A DNA stretch of 64,000 nucleotides from Bacteroides sp. (GTDB lineage: Bacteria > Bacteroidota > Bacteroidia > Bacteroidales > Bacteroidaceae), in assembly GCA_021201335.1 (NCBI GenBank), contig JAJQFD010000038.1, positions 6,125 to 70,124 of the forward strand. The letters are read 5' to 3'. Positions 60,994 through 64,000 of this stretch are shown here, piece by piece. How positions within the stretch are numbered: the first letter of the stretch is position 1; each line of letters opens with the position of its first letter. The position numbers were made by a program, and so were the translations under genes. Below the pieces are notes generated by a model that worked only from the letters and a program-made list of their open reading frames with translations, was not told where the DNA came from and made no database searches.

Positions 60994-61803
60994 ATGTGCA
61001 CAATAGGGAATGCTTTTTTGAATAGAGAAATTGAAAGAGGAAATATAACTTTCAAACAATGTGACCTCACTTGGGAAGTGGAATTCTTTATTCCTGAAAT
61101 AAAAACAAATCAGGATATAAAATATCTCCCTTTCCTACGCGATGGAAGCAGTGGTCCGTGGGCAGGTGCCAATAATTACGGAGTCTGTTTTGTAGCAGCC
61201 GATTCGTACCTGGATAAAGACGGTAAAATGAAAACGGCTCACAAAGAAGGTAGCTATGTGTTTGATAAATACTTGGAAATCATTCAGATTCACAGAAATG
61301 CAGAAGAGGCTGCCCATATGATGAAACGTTTTTATAAAGAAGAATTTACCGAGCCTGATATTATAATGATTACGGATGCAGATAACTCGTTTTTTATCGA
61401 AGCATATAACGGTAAAGTACAAATGATCAGGCGGAAGACAGGTTTTTTTGCTTCTGCCAATCACTTTCGGATGATACACGGAGCAGTGCCTTATGCGCAA
61501 AATCACAGTACATATCTGCGACTGGCCAGGGCAGAAAGTATCCTGGAATGTGACGACTCGAAGCAGGGCATATTCGATGTTTTGTCCGATCAATATTACG
61601 GAGAAACAGTCTGGTCCGTTTGCCGGGTGGTGAATGAAGAGCTGGAACACGAAGAACCCTATTTTACGCAGGCTTCTGTCGTTTTTACTTCCCAGAAATG
61701 TACGGATGGAGTAGTGGTAGATTGCTCGTATGTAATCAACGGAAATCCGCGTACAGGGACGTGGGTTCACATGGAGGATGTTTTTAGTGTGGAGGTGAAA
61801 TAG
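60994..61803 (+). CDS. Ntn-hydrolase fold amidase/acyltransferase with Cys2
   Basis: A 269-residue protein starting MCTIGNAF. Removal of the Met would expose Cys2 as the N-terminal nucleophile, the mechanism of Ntn hydrolases. It further resembles the C45/AAT-like and choloylglycine-like families: ANNYGVCFVAADSYL (the turn that usually reads GVNEHGL), MITDADNSFFIEAYNGKV, a SANHF segment (family TNH, where Asn stabilises the transition state) and STYLRLARAESIL. These enzymes cleave or form linear amides. There is no signal peptide, so it acts in the cytoplasm. The substrate cannot be given. It is a single gene. Confidence 0.68.
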   Translation: MCTIGNAFLNREIERGNITFKQCDLTWEVEFFIPEIKTNQDIKYLPFLRDGSSGPWAGANNYGVCFVAADSYLDKDGKMKTAHKEGSYVFDKYLEIIQIHRNAEEAAHMMKRFYKEEFTEPDIIMITDADNSFFIEAYNGKVQMIRRKTGFFASANHFRMIHGAVPYAQNHSTYLRLARAESILECDDSKQGIFDVLSDQYYGETVWSVCRVVNEELEHEEPYFTQASVVFTSQKCTDGVVVDCSYVINGNPRTGTWVHMEDVFSVEVK

Positions 61804-61921
61804 AGAACCCTCGTTTTATATATATGTTTTTCTGCTTGGTTTAATTAAGTTTACTTTTTAGGATTCAGTCTTTTCTTTTAAAATAATATATCTTACTAAG
61901 CCATTGATTAGATCGTATAGA

Positions 61922-61929
61922 TAATTTTG
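61922..61929 (+). promoter_or_regulatory. Bacteroidales -7 box of the PHP gene (candidate)
   Basis: TAATTTTG matches TAnnTTTG about 100 bases before the ATG at 62031. The best upstream TTG is 15 rather than 19 bases away. Confidence 0.35.
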
Positions 61930-62030
61930 CCAAAGAAAAATATTATTATAATCTTGTTATAAAATCGACAAGTTCATTTTAATAATAAACTAAATAACTA
62001 TTTTTGGCATTCATATTATCTCAATCAAAT

Positions 62031-62918
62031 ATGATATCAGCAGATTTACATATGCATTCCAGCTACAGCAATGACGGAGAGCTTTCTGTAGCACAATTAA
62101 TAAAGCGTTGCACTGAGAAAGGAGCGAACTTCTTTTCTATTACAGATCACAACTCTGCACGGGCCAACAAAGAAGCTATAGAATTAGTGTCTCATACTGG
62201 GTTAGATTATATACCTGGTATTGAAATAGACTGTATTTACAAAGGTATAAACCTCCATGTGCTGGGTTATAAGATAGATTGGAAAAATATTACGTTCCTG
62301 GAACTCGAAGAAGATGTCTCTTCTAAAGTGATGCAGTCCTTCGATCAAATGATTGATAACATACGTTCGATCGGTTTTAAGATTGACAAAAAAGCAGTGC
62401 TAGATACTGCTAATGGCATTCTACCCTCTGCGGAACTGATAGCCGAAGTGATGCTTTCCGACAGAAAATACTACACCTCACTTCTGGATGCCTATCTGCC
62501 GGGTGGTGAAAGGGGAGATATGCCGTACATTAATTTCTACCTTGATTATTTTGCTCAGGGTAAACATGCTTTTGTGCCGGTAGATTATATCAGTTTTGAT
62601 GAAGCTATCAATCTAATCAGAGCTACCGGTGGAATACCGATTGTAGCTCACCCCGGTCTCAACCTGAAAGGATGTGAAGATATAGCCAGCGAATTATTGG
62701 ATAAAGGTGCAGAGGGCTTAGAAGTATTCAACAACTACCACACGGATGAGCAGGTGAAATACTTTTCTGACCTCGTTAAAGAAACGGGTAAGCTGATGAC
62801 GTGTGGGAGTGATTTTCACGGTAAAACCAAACCTCTTATTGAAATAAGAACCTTTAAATACCGGGAAGAAGATGATGCATATCTCCGTAAATCGATTCAG
62901 GAGATTTACGGCGGGTAA
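62031..62918 (+). CDS. PHP domain phosphoesterase
   Basis: A 295-residue PHP-fold metal enzyme. Metal ligands are visible in order: ADLHMHSSYSNDG, FSITDHNSA, GIEIDC, IPIVAHPGL and TCGSDFHG. The layout with an insert of about 100 residues between the second and third groups is that of nucleoside 3',5'-bisphosphate phosphatase and related 5'-nucleases (YciV/RnaAM class). A TTG at 62004 would add 9 residues; the ATG at 62031 is preferred because ISADLHMHS follows at once. It is convergent with the SH3 gene, with 12 bases between their stop codons. Confidence 0.85.
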   Translation: MISADLHMHSSYSNDGELSVAQLIKRCTEKGANFFSITDHNSARANKEAIELVSHTGLDYIPGIEIDCIYKGINLHVLGYKIDWKNITFLELEEDVSSKVMQSFDQMIDNIRSIGFKIDKKAVLDTANGILPSAELIAEVMLSDRKYYTSLLDAYLPGGERGDMPYINFYLDYFAQGKHAFVPVDYISFDEAINLIRATGGIPIVAHPGLNLKGCEDIASELLDKGAEGLEVFNNYHTDEQVKYFSDLVKETGKLMTCGSDFHGKTKPLIEIRTFKYREEDDAYLRKSIQEIYGG

Positions 62919-62930
62919 AAAAGTGTTCAT

Positions 62931-63710
62931 TTACCGATGACTCCTCTCAACTGGTTCAAGAAAAGCTCCGAAAACATAGCCGATGGTATTGCGGAATTCA
63001 ATTTTATACCAGGGAAATTTACTGCTATCGTCAACGGTTGTTTCTGATAATACTCTAATGACCTTTACCCTTTCGCCAGCATCCAATACGAGGATGGTTT
63101 CAGAATCAGTAGAAGGCTCCTTACTAATTCTTACATTATTCGTATTTATAAAAGTTTCATCCTTCAATTCTGGATGAGGGAAAGATACTTTTTTTGAACT
63201 GAAATGGTTCTGTATGTTTTCAATATCAAACAGAACTTTTAAACTGTCTGTGCAGGTAAATTTTGAAAGCGGCCAATCTCCAATCAAATCGGGGAATGAA
63301 GATGATTGTCCCTGAATATGATGATTGATAAAATTGATACCCTCTTCTTGTAGTTTATAATCAAATGTTATGTTATTAATTGCTGAATCGTCGTCATTTA
63401 CATGTGCGGATCCTTTGTAAGAATAACCTTCGGGTTGTTGATTGTTGAATAGGATATAAATTAGCTGCCCATCTGCATTATAGTAACCGATATGTACGGA
63501 AGAACTTTCCGGATAATCCGACCAGTTAACAAACTTCCGCAATAAACCGTCTTCGTCATAATAAAAAGAAATGCCTCCATCTAAAGAAGCATTATATCTT
63601 GCCGTAAGGATTGAACGATTGATTTTATAGACTTCATTTCTCCCCTTATTTTGTGCATACGTGCTTAGTACACCAAAAATAAACAGTGTGATGAAAACTA
63701 TTCCTTTCAT
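62931..63710 (-). CDS. Exported protein with C-terminal SH3 domain
   Basis: A 259-residue protein with a signal peptide (MKGIVFITLFIFGVLSTYAQNKG). The middle (YNASLDGGISFYYDEDGLLRKFVNW, HIGYYNADGQLIYILFNN) resembles YD-like antiparallel strands of about 130 residues. The C-terminal 70 residues are a bacterial SH3 domain (RISKEPSTDSETILVLDAGERVKVIRVLSE, WYKIEFRNTIGYVFGAFLEPV), which often binds peptidoglycan or peptides. It is a single gene between the PHP gene and the truncated pectinesterase gene. Confidence 0.78.
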   Translation of the reverse strand: MKGIVFITLFIFGVLSTYAQNKGRNEVYKINRSILTARYNASLDGGISFYYDEDGLLRKFVNWSDYPESSSVHIGYYNADGQLIYILFNNQQPEGYSYKGSAHVNDDDSAINNITFDYKLQEEGINFINHHIQGQSSSFPDLIGDWPLSKFTCTDSLKVLFDIENIQNHFSSKKVSFPHPELKDETFINTNNVRISKEPSTDSETILVLDAGERVKVIRVLSETTVDDSSKFPWYKIEFRNTIGYVFGAFLEPVERSHR

Positions 63711-63770
63711 ATCAATCGTTCGTTAAGCAAATAGCGAAAATTAATACTTTATTGAATAAAACAGGAGTGA

Positions 63771-64000
63771 TTATCTGACGACTTCCACTAACTTATTCCC
63801 ATTTTTAGCAGGGTTCCATCCGTCTGTCCCTGCCAGAACCTTTTCTATTTCGTAGCCTTTGAGATTTTTTAGCTGGCGTGAGAATTTGGCGCGTGCCTGC
63901 GGGTTGGCTCCTTCGCCTGTACTTTCGTATTCAGCATAGAAAACAGTTTTCTCTGCTTCTTTTTTGTTCCAGTTATTCCATCCTTCTGGCAGGATATGTT
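63771..64000 (-). CDS. C-terminal end of a pectinesterase (partial)
   Basis: The 5' end lies beyond the window. The last 75 residues (HILPEGWNNWNKKEAEKTVF, YAEYESTGEGANPQARAKFS, LAGTDGWNPAK) match the C-terminus of carbohydrate esterase family 8 pectinesterases, where GW(x)NW and FYAEYxSTGPG lie past the active site. Pectinesterases remove methyl groups from pectin, so this is probably part of a plant-polysaccharide degradation locus continuing to the right. Such enzymes are normally exported, but the signal region is not in the window. Confidence 0.8.
   Translation of the reverse strand, partial: HILPEGWNNWNKKEAEKTVFYAEYESTGEGANPQARAKFSRQLKNLKGYEIEKVLAGTDGWNPAKNGNKLVEVVR

Overview
The window looks like a stretch of chromosome from a gut Bacteroidales bacterium, most likely Parabacteroides or a close relative. 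This rests on the protein families present (DUF4252 pairs beside an ECF sigma factor, NimA-like flavoprotein, DUF3526-type ABC-2 permeases, SpxB-like pyruvate oxidase, many small lipoproteins), on -7 boxes of the form TAnnTTTG upstream of many genes, and on weak ribosome binding sites. The genus is an inference. No rRNA, tRNA, CRISPR array, complete insertion sequence or prophage was seen.

Layout. 0-3.7 kb: the tail of an unknown gene, a DnaB-type helicase, and a reverse operon of ECF sigma factor, anti-sigma factor and two DUF4252 proteins. 3.7-4.7 kb: a gene-free block of palindromic repeats. 4.7-5.7 kb: a frameshifted serine hydrolase. 5.8-15.8 kb: a soluble GAF-domain histidine kinase and an NtrC-type regulator, divergent from an export operon (TolC-like protein, an adaptor-like NEW3 protein, an ABC ATPase, two ABC-2 permeases). 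The gap holds a sigma-54-like promoter and GGGTAA/TTACCC palindromes, which suggests the regulator drives the exporter. 15.8-19 kb: GNAT, a nonsense-interrupted radical SAM gene, a frameshifted PagL-like gene and a small membrane protein. 19-28.3 kb: a large receiver/PEP-synthase-like protein, prolyl oligopeptidase, pyruvate oxidase, a UbiA-family prenyltransferase and a NimA-like flavoprotein. 28.4-34 kb: a deoxyribosyltransferase-like protein, a charged coiled-coil protein, a glucose dehydrogenase/lactonase pair, a frameshifted zinc-ribbon protein and a lipoprotein. 34-35 kb: three kinds of repeat packed into one gap. 35-38.4 kb: lemA, DUF2207 and a zinc metallopeptidase.

39-47.7 kb is a second sigma-54 module, all on the reverse strand: a LolD/MacB-type ATPase, two tandemly duplicated pairs of FtsX/MacB-like permeases, then an NtrC regulator and a HAMP/PAS kinase. 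A strong -24/-12 match and two perfect palindromes lie upstream of the ATPase. 48-54.8 kb is a loosely packed accessory stretch of small lipoproteins, an aldo/keto reductase broken by an amber codon and a frameshifted membrane-anchored AraC regulator. 55-56.7 kb is an orphan type I methyltransferase whose catalytic motifs are altered. 57-64 kb holds an Ig-like lipoprotein, tatD, a small basic protein, a GC-rich palindrome cluster, an Ntn hydrolase with Cys2, a PHP phosphoesterase, an SH3 protein and the end of a pectinesterase.

Two themes stand out. First, two parallel circuits pair a histidine kinase and sigma-54 activator with an ABC export operon. Second, the window has many decayed or structured elements: seven genes are broken by one lesion each (five indels at short repeats, two nonsense codons), a roughly 200-bp hairpin-rich repeat occurs in at least five places, and a family with terminal inverted repeats sits directly against the starts of two genes. 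The broken genes could be sequence errors, slippage-prone loci or real pseudogenes; the sequence alone cannot separate these.
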